The notes under the pieces are model-generated. The model was not told the DNA's origin and did not search any database. It saw nothing but the letters and a program-made list of their open reading frames with translations. 64,000 nucleotides of DNA from JASLEW01 sp035544875 (GTDB lineage Bacteria > Acidobacteriota > Thermoanaerobaculia > Multivoradales > UBA5704): the NCBI GenBank assembly GCA_035544875.1, contig DASZZP010000021.1, positions 1 to 64,000 on the forward strand. Reading direction: 5' to 3'. Each line of letters opens with the position of its first letter. Within the stretch, counting starts at the first letter, position 1. Positions 1 through 7,819 of the stretch are shown in pieces. The position numbers and the translations under genes are program-made.

Positions 1-102
1 CGCCCGCCGCACACTTCTCTGTTCGGTCCGTCCGCTACGGACCCAGAGTTCCAGCGTCTCTTGCTCCTCGGGCGTCAAGACGATCCGTGTACCGGGCCGC
101 AC
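1..102 (-). pseudogene. IS630-type transposase, N-terminal fragment cut by window edge
   Basis: Reading leftwards from a GTG at 102-100, the frame stays open to the window edge. It encodes about 34 residues containing RIVLTPEEQETLELW followed by an Arg-rich stretch ending SVRRA. This resembles the helix-turn-helix start of IS630-family transposases, where a region like LTPEE...L...R.....R...RARIVL precedes the first HTH. An ATG at 110-108 lies in a different frame that stops within 12 codons, so either the GTG is the start or the 5' end is frameshifted. It sits beside other mobile debris. The rest of the gene lies outside the window, so whether it is intact cannot be judged. Confidence 0.5.
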
Positions 103-589
103 TCTGCCATTATAACACTAACTAGCGCCGGTAGGCACTAGGCTGCTCTCTAAGCCGTCGGCGGGCGAAGGATCTCGAGCTCAGCGTGGCGCGTCTCCGG
201 CTGCTGAAGGAGCGCGTCCCTGCGGGCCCAGTACGCACTCCTAGGAACGTGGCGAGCACCGGCTGCGGGCGACAAGAGAGGGCGATTCCAGCCTCTATGC
301 TCCGCTCCCTTGCACGAGGCCGCCGAGTTCACTCTCGAAGAAGCGTGGAAGGCAAGTCAGCGGTGTACCCGTACCCGCGGCCCGCGGGCGGCCTGGGCGG
401 CGTCGACAAGCCTTTTCTTACCGGCTCGGGCCTGCTGGCGCAGGCGGCACAGGCCGAGGAGCGCATGGCGGCCCTCGCGGGGCGGATCGCCGAGCTCGAG
501 CGGCCGCATCGAGCGCGATCTGGAGCGCCGCGGGCGGCGACTCGCGAGCGACCCCAGCCACGAGAACCTGGAGCGCTACGCGCGCCTGC
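103..589. other. Degenerate stretch without an intact gene
   Basis: No frame gives a recognisable complete protein. The plus strand has two short open pieces in different frames: a Leu/Ala/Glu-rich piece around 430-510 and an Arg/Glu-rich helical piece around 505-600. They could be one coiled-coil protein broken by a frameshift near 505. They lie directly upstream of the VirD4 remnant and in the same direction, so they may be a decayed conjugation accessory gene, but no family was recognised. Confidence 0.3.
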
Positions 590-985
590 TGGAGAGGCCG
601 CCGGGCTGGCCGCGGACGCCGCGAGGAGGGCGACACCCACGGATCGAGCCACTGGGCGTCGGCGCGCGAGGTCGCGAAGACCGGCCTGCTCGGTGACACC
701 GAAGGGGCGGCGGGGGCGCAGGCGGCCGGGGGCGTGGTGGTCGGCGCCTGGGAGGACCGCCGCGGCCGGCTCCGCCGGTTGCGCGACGCGCGCGACCGCC
801 ACGTCCTGGCCTTCGCGCCGTCGAGGTCGGGCAAGAGCACCTGCCTGGTGATCCCGACGCTGCTCGAATGGCCGGGCTCGGTCGTCGTCCTCGACGTCAA
901 GGGCGAGCTCTGGCACCTGACCGCCGGATACCGGCAGAAGGCGATGAAGAACGTCTGCGTGCGCTTCGATCCGGCCTGCGCCGAC
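590..985 (+). pseudogene. VirD4/TraG-type coupling protein fragment
   Basis: The frame starting upstream of 641 reads GSSHWASAREVAKTGLLG, the typical VirD4/TraG segment just ahead of the ATPase core. It continues through a Walker A motif APSRSGKST at 815-841 and then VIPTLLEWPGSVVVLDVKGE and LTAGYR. This is the nucleotide-binding start of a type IV secretion coupling ATPase, which in intact systems brings the relaxase-DNA complex to the secretion channel. Homology stops after RFDPACADG at about 983, well before the Walker B region and the rest of the roughly 600-residue protein. The next homology, in another frame, belongs to a different gene (TrbE). The fragment cannot encode a working coupling protein. 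Confidence 0.72.
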
Positions 986-1785
986 GGCAGCGCACGTCGT
1001 GGTCGCCGAGGCGGAGGCACCGCGCGCCGACCACAACGCCGCCGAGGTGGTCAAGGCGCTCAACGACCGCGGCTTCACCGCCCGGGTCGAGGACATCAAC
1101 GCGCTCGAGGCCTTCCGCGGCAGCTGGCCGGGGCACGGCTATGCCAACCTGCGGCGGCCGGTGGTGTCGTCGCGCAACCTGGCCGACCTGCTGCCGGCGA
1201 CCAGCATCTGGCCCGGGCTGCGGCACAACCCGTCGCCGCTGTTCGCGCCGGGGAGCCCGGCGCTGATCTGGGCGGCGACCACCGGCGCCACCCCCTTCTG
1301 GCTCAACCTGCACGACGACGACGTCGGCCACACCCTGGTCGTCGGCGGCACCGGCGCCGGCAAGAGCACGCTGTTCAACCTGCTCGCCGCGCAGTTCCTG
1401 CGCTACCCCAGGGCGCAGGTCTTCAGCTTCGACGTCGGCTACTCGGGGTGGCTGCTGGCCAAGGCGGCCGGGGCGGGGCATTACGACCTGGTGCGCGAGC
1501 CGGTGGCGCTGCAGCCGCTCGCCAGCGTCGACCGGCCGGGCGAGCGGCTGTGGGCGCTCGAGTGGCTGGAGACGGTGCTCGCGGTCAACCGGGTGGCGGT
1601 GACCCCGGCGGCGCGGCAGGCGCTCGATCTCGGGCTGCAGCTGCTGGCCGGCGAGGCGCCGGAGCACCGGCGGATCAGCGAGTTCCTGCCGCAGCTCCAG
1701 GACCGCGAGCTGGTGGCGGCGTTGGCACCCTACGCCGAGGGCAGCCTGCGCCACCTGCTCGACGCCGCCCGCACCAGTGGTGGGG
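981..1785 (+). pseudogene. trbE: TrbE/VirB4-type conjugation ATPase fragment
   Basis: From about 981 the frame that starts just ahead of the GTG at 999 carries VirB4/TrbE features: a segment with GFTARVEDINALEAF and SWPGHGYANLRRP, the NLADLLP block, then Walker A GGTGAGKST at 1344-1370 and FSFDVGYSG. VirB4 ATPases energise assembly of the conjugation channel. The N-terminal half of the roughly 800-residue family is absent, and homology ends near LLDAARTS at about 1775, before the Walker B/DEAW region. The 5' edge abuts the VirD4 fragment in a different frame; the 3' edge coincides with the candidate end of the ISAzo13-like element. In trb operons traG, trbB, trbC, trbD and trbE are consecutive, so one deletion could explain the fusion. 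Confidence 0.75.
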
Positions 1786-1815
1786 TTGCGGATGGCACCA
1801 AAAGCCCTGCCTTCT

Positions 1816-2883
1816 CTACGTCGCGACTACTCTCCTTCTCTCGTACCAGGTGTACAGCTTAACTCTCTTTTGCTGATGAGGGTTTCCAACCTCTAGCCCG
1901 AACTTCTTTTTGAATCCGACCGCTATTTCAACGTCAATCGCTGGAAATACATCACTTACCGGCAATACTACATTTAGAATTATAGCCATGTAAATGGTTG
2001 TAGGTGTCTTCTGATTCGGGCGGATGTCGAGCGTCGCCATCTGAGCGTCGGTGATCGTCCTTCCCTTCGGGTACTTCCTTTGGACGAGGTGTGCAGTGAC
2101 CCGCAGTCCGGTCTCGGTTCTTGTGGATGCGATGTAGTTGACGATCGTTTCGTAGCTGTCGAGCGGTCGCCCCGCCCAATTCCTGCTGATCTCGCTGAAG
2201 AGCCGGTGCTCGATCGGGTTCCACTTCGAAGCTCCGGTGGGATAGTGGCGGACGGTGACCTTTAGGCAATGTGGGTCACACAGGCCCTTCTGGAGTGCGT
2301 ACTTGAAGGCCCGGTTGCGCAGACCGTTGCTGCCACCACTGTCGGCGAGCACGAGCAGTTCCCTCGCCTTCGGATAGCGCTTCCGGCCCTCCGCGACCCA
2401 CCACCGACGAAGATTATCCGCCGCGAAATCCGGTGTGCCGTGGGAGGTACCGACAAAGACCGCACCCAGGTTCTCCCGCACTTCGTAGATTCCGTATGGA
2501 GTGGCCATCCCCACGGCGTCGGAGCGGAAGTCGTGATCCCTGACGAGGACCGGTGTCTGGTTCCAGGCTCTTCCCGCGTTCTTGAAGTTGCCGACCATCT
2601 CCTTCTTCTTCGAGTCGACGCTCACGATCGGTAGGTCACGCTCCACGAAGCTCATCCGCTGTTCCGCAATGTAGGAGAACTGCTCGTCCCGATCCGCGCC
2701 CGAGCCCTGAGAGACGCTCTTGCGGTTGGCGCGGAGGGAGAATTGTAAGTTCTTGAGGATCCTTTCCACCGTCCTCGCACTGACCTCGATGCCCAGGGTC
2801 TTGAGCTCCTTGGCGATCTTCCCCGTGGTCCGCTGTGTCCACTTCAGCCCTGTGCTGGGGTCGCCCGCGACTTCGTGCTGCAT
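1816..2883 (-). pseudogene. ISAzo13-family transposase, catalytic part
   Basis: Starting at the ATG at 2883, this 355-residue frame contains the ISAzo13 DDE core: Asp90 in SVDSKKKE, Asp181 in LADSGGSNG and Glu225 in NPIEHRLFSEI, with the family landmarks TGLKWTQRTTGKIA, GTSHGTPDF and NWAGRPLDSYETI. The last 60 or so residues after NQKTPTTIY do not look like the family and are probably read-through towards the element's end. The start overlaps the stop of the upstream half as TGATG. Intact relatives have one frame with a basic linker of about 20 residues, rich in Gly, Arg and Lys, between the halves; that linker is missing here. The parsimonious reading is a small deletion plus frameshift, so the transposase is probably inactive, although coupled translation of the two halves cannot be excluded. 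Confidence 0.7.
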
Positions 2884-3590
2884 CAGCGCTGTACCCGTTG
2901 CAGTTCCACGTCCCTTGTCAAGAGCTGCTGGCGCCCCTTCGCCACCGTGCCCGGATCCAAACTGAGAAGGTCGGCGATCTTGCGGTCTCCGCCGTGTCCG
3001 AGCTTGAGCGACTCCAGCCCGGCGTAGAGCCGCCGCTGTCTCTCGTCGAGCAGCGAGAAGAACAGGACGATCGCCGCCTTGAGCTCGTCGGGGAGCACGC
3101 GAATGCCACCCCCGAAGGAGGAGTCCGCAGGATGAGAGTCCCACACCCGGCGCGCCCGCAACTGCTCCTTTCTCCTCGATTCGTCGGCGGAGAAGTGCAC
3201 GAAGCGTCCGAACATTTTCTCCCTGACGATCCGACCCTCGTGAGCTAGCTTTCGCAGTGGGTCCTTTACGCCCACGGAAAGAATATTATCGAGCTCCTTC
3301 GTGTCGTAGCCCGCCTCCGACTCCGCGACGAGGGCCTCGCAGGTCCTGAGCAGCGTGCCGTGTTTGGAGAACCATACGGAGCGGAAGGACCAGAGGCCTG
3401 TCGCGTCGAAGCGCGTGATCTCATCGAGACAGTAGTACTTCCCGCGGTGGGAGTAGCTCGAGCGGTAGGCGAGCTCCCGTAGCTTGCGGAAGACGGTGAC
3501 GTCGACCTCCGTGCCAAGTGCCATCTTGAGCTCGGGTATCGTCGCGATCTTCCGGTCCAGCAACAGACGGCGCAGACCTTCAGCGTCCAT
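2883..3590 (-). CDS. ISAzo13-like transposase N-terminal half with winged-helix-like extension
   Basis: The 235-residue protein starts at an ATG with a strong ribosome site (AGGAGG, 6 nt spacing). Residues 165-235 match the N-terminal part of ISAzo13 transposases (LLDERQRRLYAGLESLKLG, HGGDRKIADLLSLDPGTVAKG), a helix-turn-helix DNA-binding segment. Residues 1-150 (RRLLLDRKIATIPELK, YSHRGKYYCLDEITRF, GLWSFRSVWFSKHGTLL) look like a winged-helix protein that starts with a repair or reconstitution-type HTH. Such a domain is not part of the minimal family, though I believe it occurs ahead of some ISAzo13-like transposases. The frame ends in TGA, which overlaps the ATG of the catalytic half. The gene has its own promoter with an overlapping palindrome. 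Confidence 0.65.
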   Translation of the reverse strand: MDAEGLRRLLLDRKIATIPELKMALGTEVDVTVFRKLRELAYRSSYSHRGKYYCLDEITRFDATGLWSFRSVWFSKHGTLLRTCEALVAESEAGYDTKELDNILSVGVKDPLRKLAHEGRIVREKMFGRFVHFSADESRRKEQLRARRVWDSHPADSSFGGGIRVLPDELKAAIVLFFSLLDERQRRLYAGLESLKLGHGGDRKIADLLSLDPGTVAKGRQQLLTRDVELQRVQR

Positions 3591-3596
3591 GGGCGA

Positions 3597-3660
3597 CCTC
3601 CTATGCCAGAGTTACGCCTCTTAAGGCGTAATCATAACACGGAGCCGACCGCCTATTCAA
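3597..3660 (-). promoter_or_regulatory. Promoter, operator-like palindrome and SD of the IS transposase
   Basis: On the minus strand TTGAAT (3660-3655) and TATGAT (3636-3631) are 18 bp apart, a good sigma-70-type pair. An 8-bp perfect inverted repeat TTACGCCT/AGGCGTAA (3612-3619 and 3624-3631, loop CTTA) covers the predicted start point and touches the -10 box. This is where an autorepressor would bind. SD AGGAGG lies at 3602-3597, ahead of the ATG at 3590. Confidence 0.55.
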
Positions 3661-3702
3661 GAAGAAAACCGGGCTCAGACGAACCCAACCCCTTGCGGCA
3701 CT

Positions 3703-4185
3703 TCAGTCTGGCCAGCGAGTGGGAGGAGGTGAGCAGGAGCACTTCGAACACGCAAGAGTCAGAGTTGCGCTGATACCTTTGGAGTTATTCTTGCGCGACC
3801 CCTTATTCTTCGAGTTCGGTTTGACGTCGAGCGCATTCGCCCAGAGTGGTGGATCGTTGGTATCAGGGTCGGCTACCCAGACGACAATTGTCGGCACGTT
3901 GGAAAGGCGCCAGTCGAGAGTGTCATCCCTACGCAGCCCGCGGTAGACGAAAGCGGTCTTGCCGCGCGGAGAGCGAGTGTAACTGAACCCTGACTTGACC
4001 TGAACCGCGATGGTCAGATATGAGGGTGTCACGGGATCGGGATCCAGAATCCTGAGATGTCCGTCAATTCCAGGAGTCTTTCCATCAGCTGGCAAATAGA
4101 TACACCCCATGCGTTCCGCGTGCCACTTCACAAGGGTCTCTGCACGATTCGCCTGACTATCTCCGCGGCTTTGTCGTCTAGTCAT
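3703..4185 (-). CDS. DUF4365 domain protein (nuclease-like)
   Basis: A 160-residue protein with the DUF4365 pattern: GKTPGIDGHLRI around residues 35-46 and IAVQVKSGFSYT around 59-70, then a hydrophobic strand VPTIVVWVADPD. The Asp41...Gln62-Val-Lys64 arrangement resembles the D-x(n)-(E/Q)-x-K core of PD-(D/E)xK nucleases, and DUF4365 genes are often found in defence and mobile contexts. The natural role here is unknown. Residues after about 125 are Lys/Asn/Ser-rich and unlike a conserved fold, and many family members are longer, so this may be a shortened copy. GC content and codon use are lower than in the genes from 4.3 kb onwards, consistent with transfer together with the neighbouring IS. 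Confidence 0.6.
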   Translation of the reverse strand: MTRRQSRGDSQANRAETLVKWHAERMGCIYLPADGKTPGIDGHLRILDPDPVTPSYLTIAVQVKSGFSYTRSPRGKTAFVYRGLRRDDTLDWRLSNVPTIVVWVADPDTNDPPLWANALDVKPNSKNKGSRKNNSKGISATLTLACSKCSCSPPPTRWPD

Positions 4186-4312
4186 AGTGAGAAGTCCATG
4201 CGGTGCTGATTCTGTTCAGAACGGCGGTCGGCTGTTCATGCCTGTGCGGTCTCTACCGCTCAAACCCATGCCTGCCGTGCGACGAATGACATTGCCGCGA
4301 CACAGCAACCTC

Positions 4313-7300
4313 TCACTTGAGGCGGGCCTCGACCGGGGCGTCGGCGGTCACGACGACCGTGAGGCTCGCCCCATCGAGCGACACGTTGTAGCTGCCCACC
4401 GGCAGGCCGTCGAGCCTCAGCGGCCGGCCCGGGGTGAGGAGAGGCGTCGCGCCGAGTTGCCGCATGAGCTGGGAGAGGTCCCAGCCGCTGTCGGAGACGA
4501 TGCGCGGCGAGCCCGACTTGGCGGCGCTGGTGAGCAGCAGGGAGCCTGCTGGTCCGGACTGGACGGTCAGCCCTTCGTCTTGCGCCTGCGCGGCGGGCAC
4601 CCAGCCGCCGAAGATCCAGCCGTTGCCGGTTGCGACCGCTGGGCGCACCCGCGGCGCCAGCGGCGGCTCGATGCTCGCCGAGGCCTTGCCTTCGGCATCG
4701 GTTGTCAAGATGCGCTGCCCCTTGCCCTCCTCCTCCAGGAACACAAACGCCCCGGCAATCGGCGCGCCGCTGGTTCCCAGGACGCGGACCTCAATTGCCG
4801 GCGACGAGCGCTTGCCGAGGATGAGGTGCAGCGGCTCGGGCGGCTGGTCGCCCGCGATCTCGGCTTCGGCCACCTTGCTCGACAGCTCGTCGAGGCGGGC
4901 CTGGACGGCGACCTTGCCCGGCGGGAGGCCGGCCAGCGCAAAGCTGCCGTCGGCGAGGGAGAAAGCCATCGCGCCGCCCACCAGCTCGCGCACCTGGGCG
5001 CGCTCCGCGGGGCGCCCGTCCTCGAAGGTGACACGGCCGGTGAGCGCCAGGCCCGCGTAGGAGAGGACGATGTCGAACCTTTCGACCGCCGGAATGTCGA
5101 GCGTCTGCGGTGCGGTGTGGGCCGAGCCCTGCTCCGGCACCCATGACACCTGCCAGCGGTCCGGTGAGAGCTCGTCGGTGGTGAAGGTGCCGTCGCCGCC
5201 GACCGGCACGTCGACCTGCGGCCGCCCCACTCCGTAGACCTGCTGCTGGCGCAAGCCATCGTTGGTCGTGGTGGTGTTGACGAGGCTCGACGCCGCGCCA
5301 CTGGGCGGCTGCCAGATCAGCGTCCCGGCGCCACTCGGCCGGCCACCCACCCGCACCAGCCCAGCCACGGTCAAGGGTGCCTTGCCGCAGTCGACATCGC
5401 GGTCCTCGCCGTCGACAACCACGACCTGCTGCTCGCACACCAGCGTGCGGCCGGCGAGCACCGACACGGTGACCGCCCCAGGCGGTACGTCGCGCAGGGT
5501 GGCCACTCCATTTTGCACCACCGCGGTGAGCATGTCGGGCTCGAGCCAGCTGTTGCGCAGGTCGGCACGCGCCACCGCCCCTTCCGGCGCTGTTTGCGCC
5601 AGCGCCGCGCGGGAGCCCTTGACGACGACCCGCAAGGTCGCGCCCGCCGACAGGGCGATGTCGCCCAGGTCGATCGGCGGCGGCGCTTCCGAGCCCGCGG
5701 CGCCGTCGCCCGCCGCAGCCGCCACCAAGGAGAGCTCGCGGTGGGCGCGCGCGAAGCCGGCCGCCTCGATCCTCAGCACCGCGGCGCCGGGCGCCAGGCC
5801 GGCCAGGCGAAAGCGCCCGTCCTCGGCGCTGGTGGCCTGCAGCAGGTCGCGGCCGGCCCAGGCCACGGCCGGCCCCTCGGGTCCCGGACGCGGCAGCCAG
5901 ACCCGGGCGGCTGCCACCGGCAGGCCATCGCGGCCGCTCACCACGCGGCCGGTGACCGCCAGGCCCTGCGGTGCCAGGAGGTCGCCCAGGTCGCGGACCT
6001 CGCCGGGCTGGCCGGTCGGCACAGTGAGGCGAAGCTCCCGGGTGGCGGGAGAGCGCAGGACCAGCACGACGGCGTGTCCTGGCTCGAGGTCCTTGTCGAA
6101 GCGTCCGCCGTCACCGAGCCGGTCGTCGAGGTAGCGGGAGCCCTGTTCGATGCGGATCGAGCCCTCGCCGACCGGCAGGCCGGGTGCCTCCAGGAAGCGC
6201 CCGCGAAGGGTCGTCGCCCGCGGCAGCGCAACCTGCAAAGGCTCGGCAAACGGCGGGTTGTAGCGCGCCTTGCCGGGGAGGTGGCCGGGCGCGGTCGCGG
6301 TGAGGGCGAGCGGCGCCGCGGGCAGGCCTCCGAGCTGCGCCAGTCCCTGGACATCGGAGACGGCGAGCGTGCCGCTGCCCGCATCCACCTTGGCGCCGGC
6401 GACCGGCGTGCCCTCCTCGTCTACGGTCAGCACGGCGACCGTCTGGGCGGTGGCGAGCGTGCGCACGCCAAGGTCGTTGCCGCCGGCCGCCAGCTCGATC
6501 AGCTCATGAACCGCGACGTAGCCGGGCGCCGTAATGCGCAGCGCCGCGCGGCCCGGCGGCAGGCCCGCCAGACGCCAGCCGCCGTCAGCGCGGGTGGCGA
6601 CGCCCAACGAGAAGGGTTGCGGCAGGCTCGGCGAGATCCACGCCTCGACCCGTACCGTGGCGGCGGCGAGCGGCCTCCCCGCGGGGCCGGTGACGCGGCC
6701 CGAGAGCGACGCGCCGGCGCCCAGGCGCAGGCGGCGTGGGAGCTCGCTCGGGCGCCCGCGCAGCGCCGCAGGCGCGAAGCCACTCCCGATCACGGTGAGG
6801 GCGACCTCCTCCGCGTCCGGCAGGCCCGGCGCCGCGAGCTGCCCAGAGGTGCCGCGCAGAGTCGCCCACAGGCGGTTGCCGCCGCCGCGGGCCGCCCCTT
6901 CCAGCAACGCGCCGCGCACCGCGGCAAGAGGCGAGCCGTCGGGACCGCTCACCAGCACGTCGATGCCGGCGGCCGGCGTGAGCGCGACGAGCACGGAGCT
7001 GCGGCCGGCGGGCACATCGGCCCACCAGCTGCCCTCCCCCTGGCCGCTGACGCGAACGCGCCAGCGGCGGGCGGGATCGAGCGGCACCGCCAGACGCCCG
7101 GTCGCCGGCAACGACCAACTGGGCAGAGCGTCCTCGGGCAGGTCGCGCCACATCTCGAGCGGCGCCGCGATGACCCGCAGCCCCGCATATCCGGCGTCAC
7201 GACGACCCGGCGGCGGCCGGACGCCCTGACCCCACCCCGCGGGCGCCGGCAGCGAAACGCGGATGTGCAGCCGCAGTGGGTCCGGCGGCGGCAAACTCCT

Positions 7301-7510
7301 CGTGCCGGCGAGCGCCTCAGGCCGGAGGCGCCGGGGCGGGCGCGACTCCGACCACACCCAAGCGAACTGCAGTCGCGAGCACTGCTCCGGGCTCAGCCGC
7401 GGCTCGCCCCAGGCTGACGCGACCTCCCCGTCGTGGTAGACCAGCCGCCACTGGTCCTGGGCGAGGACGGACTGCGCCAGGGAGAAGAGGAGGAGGGCGA
7501 AGGCCGCCAT
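4313..7510 (-). CDS. Secreted multi-repeat protein with carboxypeptidase-regulatory-like domains
   Basis: A 1065-residue protein. The start gives a signal peptide (AFALLLFSLAQSVLAQ) ending near residue 18. The rest is a string of beta-sandwich repeats of the CarboxypepD_reg type, recognisable by recurring patterns: GRVTGPAGRPLAAATVRVEA, then a DGGWRLAGLPPGRAALRI-like half, and again GRVVSGRDGLPVAAARVWL with DGRFRLAGLAPGAAVLRI, and GRVTFEDGRPAERAQVREL with DGSFALAGLPPGKVAVQ. At least four or five units are visible between about residues 160 and 1060. No enzyme motif was seen. Such repeats are usually cell-surface or periplasmic structural modules. It is the last gene of a three-gene minus-strand run, 9 bp after the cysteine-rich peptide gene. 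Confidence 0.75.
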   Translation of the reverse strand: MAAFALLLFSLAQSVLAQDQWRLVYHDGEVASAWGEPRLSPEQCSRLQFAWVWSESRPPRRLRPEALAGTRSLPPPDPLRLHIRVSLPAPAGWGQGVRPPPGRRDAGYAGLRVIAAPLEMWRDLPEDALPSWSLPATGRLAVPLDPARRWRVRVSGQGEGSWWADVPAGRSSVLVALTPAAGIDVLVSGPDGSPLAAVRGALLEGAARGGGNRLWATLRGTSGQLAAPGLPDAEEVALTVIGSGFAPAALRGRPSELPRRLRLGAGASLSGRVTGPAGRPLAAATVRVEAWISPSLPQPFSLGVATRADGGWRLAGLPPGRAALRITAPGYVAVHELIELAAGGNDLGVRTLATAQTVAVLTVDEEGTPVAGAKVDAGSGTLAVSDVQGLAQLGGLPAAPLALTATAPGHLPGKARYNPPFAEPLQVALPRATTLRGRFLEAPGLPVGEGSIRIEQGSRYLDDRLGDGGRFDKDLEPGHAVVLVLRSPATRELRLTVPTGQPGEVRDLGDLLAPQGLAVTGRVVSGRDGLPVAAARVWLPRPGPEGPAVAWAGRDLLQATSAEDGRFRLAGLAPGAAVLRIEAAGFARAHRELSLVAAAAGDGAAGSEAPPPIDLGDIALSAGATLRVVVKGSRAALAQTAPEGAVARADLRNSWLEPDMLTAVVQNGVATLRDVPPGAVTVSVLAGRTLVCEQQVVVVDGEDRDVDCGKAPLTVAGLVRVGGRPSGAGTLIWQPPSGAASSLVNTTTTNDGLRQQQVYGVGRPQVDVPVGGDGTFTTDELSPDRWQVSWVPEQGSAHTAPQTLDIPAVERFDIVLSYAGLALTGRVTFEDGRPAERAQVRELVGGAMAFSLADGSFALAGLPPGKVAVQARLDELSSKVAEAEIAGDQPPEPLHLILGKRSSPAIEVRVLGTSGAPIAGAFVFLEEEGKGQRILTTDAEGKASASIEPPLAPRVRPAVATGNGWIFGGWVPAAQAQDEGLTVQSGPAGSLLLTSAAKSGSPRIVSDSGWDLSQLMRQLGATPLLTPGRPLRLDGLPVGSYNVSLDGASLTVVVTADAPVEARLK

Positions 7511-7519
7511 CGCTGCCGA

Positions 7520-7786
7520 CTAGAGCCCCTGATAGTCGAAACAAATCATGTAGCCGGACGCCGAGTCGGTGGTGCAGATCGTATAGCTGCCACCGCCCCA
7601 AGAAAAGACGCACTGGGTGCAAGCTCCATTGCCCGCCGCGCAATAGAAGTCGTAACCCGGCGCGTAGTACATCTGCGAGTTGTAGGACGAAACGCAGTCT
7701 GCAGCCATGGCGGGGGAAGGGGAGAGCGCTAGGGTGAGACAGGCCAGCAGCAGACAGAGGAGTCCGAAAAGCTTGAAGCGCGGCAT
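7520..7786 (-). CDS. Small secreted cysteine-rich peptide
   Basis: Encodes 88 residues with a strong SD (AAGGAG, 6 nt before the ATG). Residues 1-29 form a clear signal peptide (LFGLLCLLLACLTLAL, then an A-x-A site near PAMA-A). The mature part is about 59 residues and contains six cysteines (around DC, FYC, AC, QC, TIC and MIC), Tyr/Gly/Ser-rich, which could form three disulfides. No family was recognised. It lies between a secreted propeller-like protein (33 bp upstream) and the large repeat protein (9 bp downstream), so it is probably co-expressed and exported with them. A structural peptide, a signalling peptide and a bacteriocin-like role are all possible; nothing in the sequence decides. 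Confidence 0.7.
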   Translation of the reverse strand: MPRFKLFGLLCLLLACLTLALSPSPAMAADCVSSYNSQMYYAPGYDFYCAAGNGACTQCVFSWGGGSYTICTTDSASGYMICFDYQGL

Positions 7787-7819
7787 GAAATGCTCCTTTC
7801 TTGCTCAGGTCCTGGTTTT

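Larger units (their letters stand above)
1782..3692 (-). mobile_element. ISAzo13-like insertion element with split transposase
   Basis: The element carries an ISAzo13-family transposase in two frames on the minus strand (3590-2883 and 2883-1816). Candidate ends are short inverted termini, GGGGTTG at 1782-1788 and its complement CAACCCC at 3686-3692; similarity beyond these seven bases is weak and no target duplication was found. The left end lies where VirB4 homology stops. Base composition inside is clearly lower in GC than the flanking housekeeping genes. The ends are inference; the transposase identity is not. Confidence 0.5.

Noticed and set aside
5513..7417. Long plus-strand frame opposite the carboxypeptidase-regulatory protein
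   Set aside because: Arg/Gln/Ala-rich shadow with no domain, while the minus strand has a signal peptide and regular repeats.
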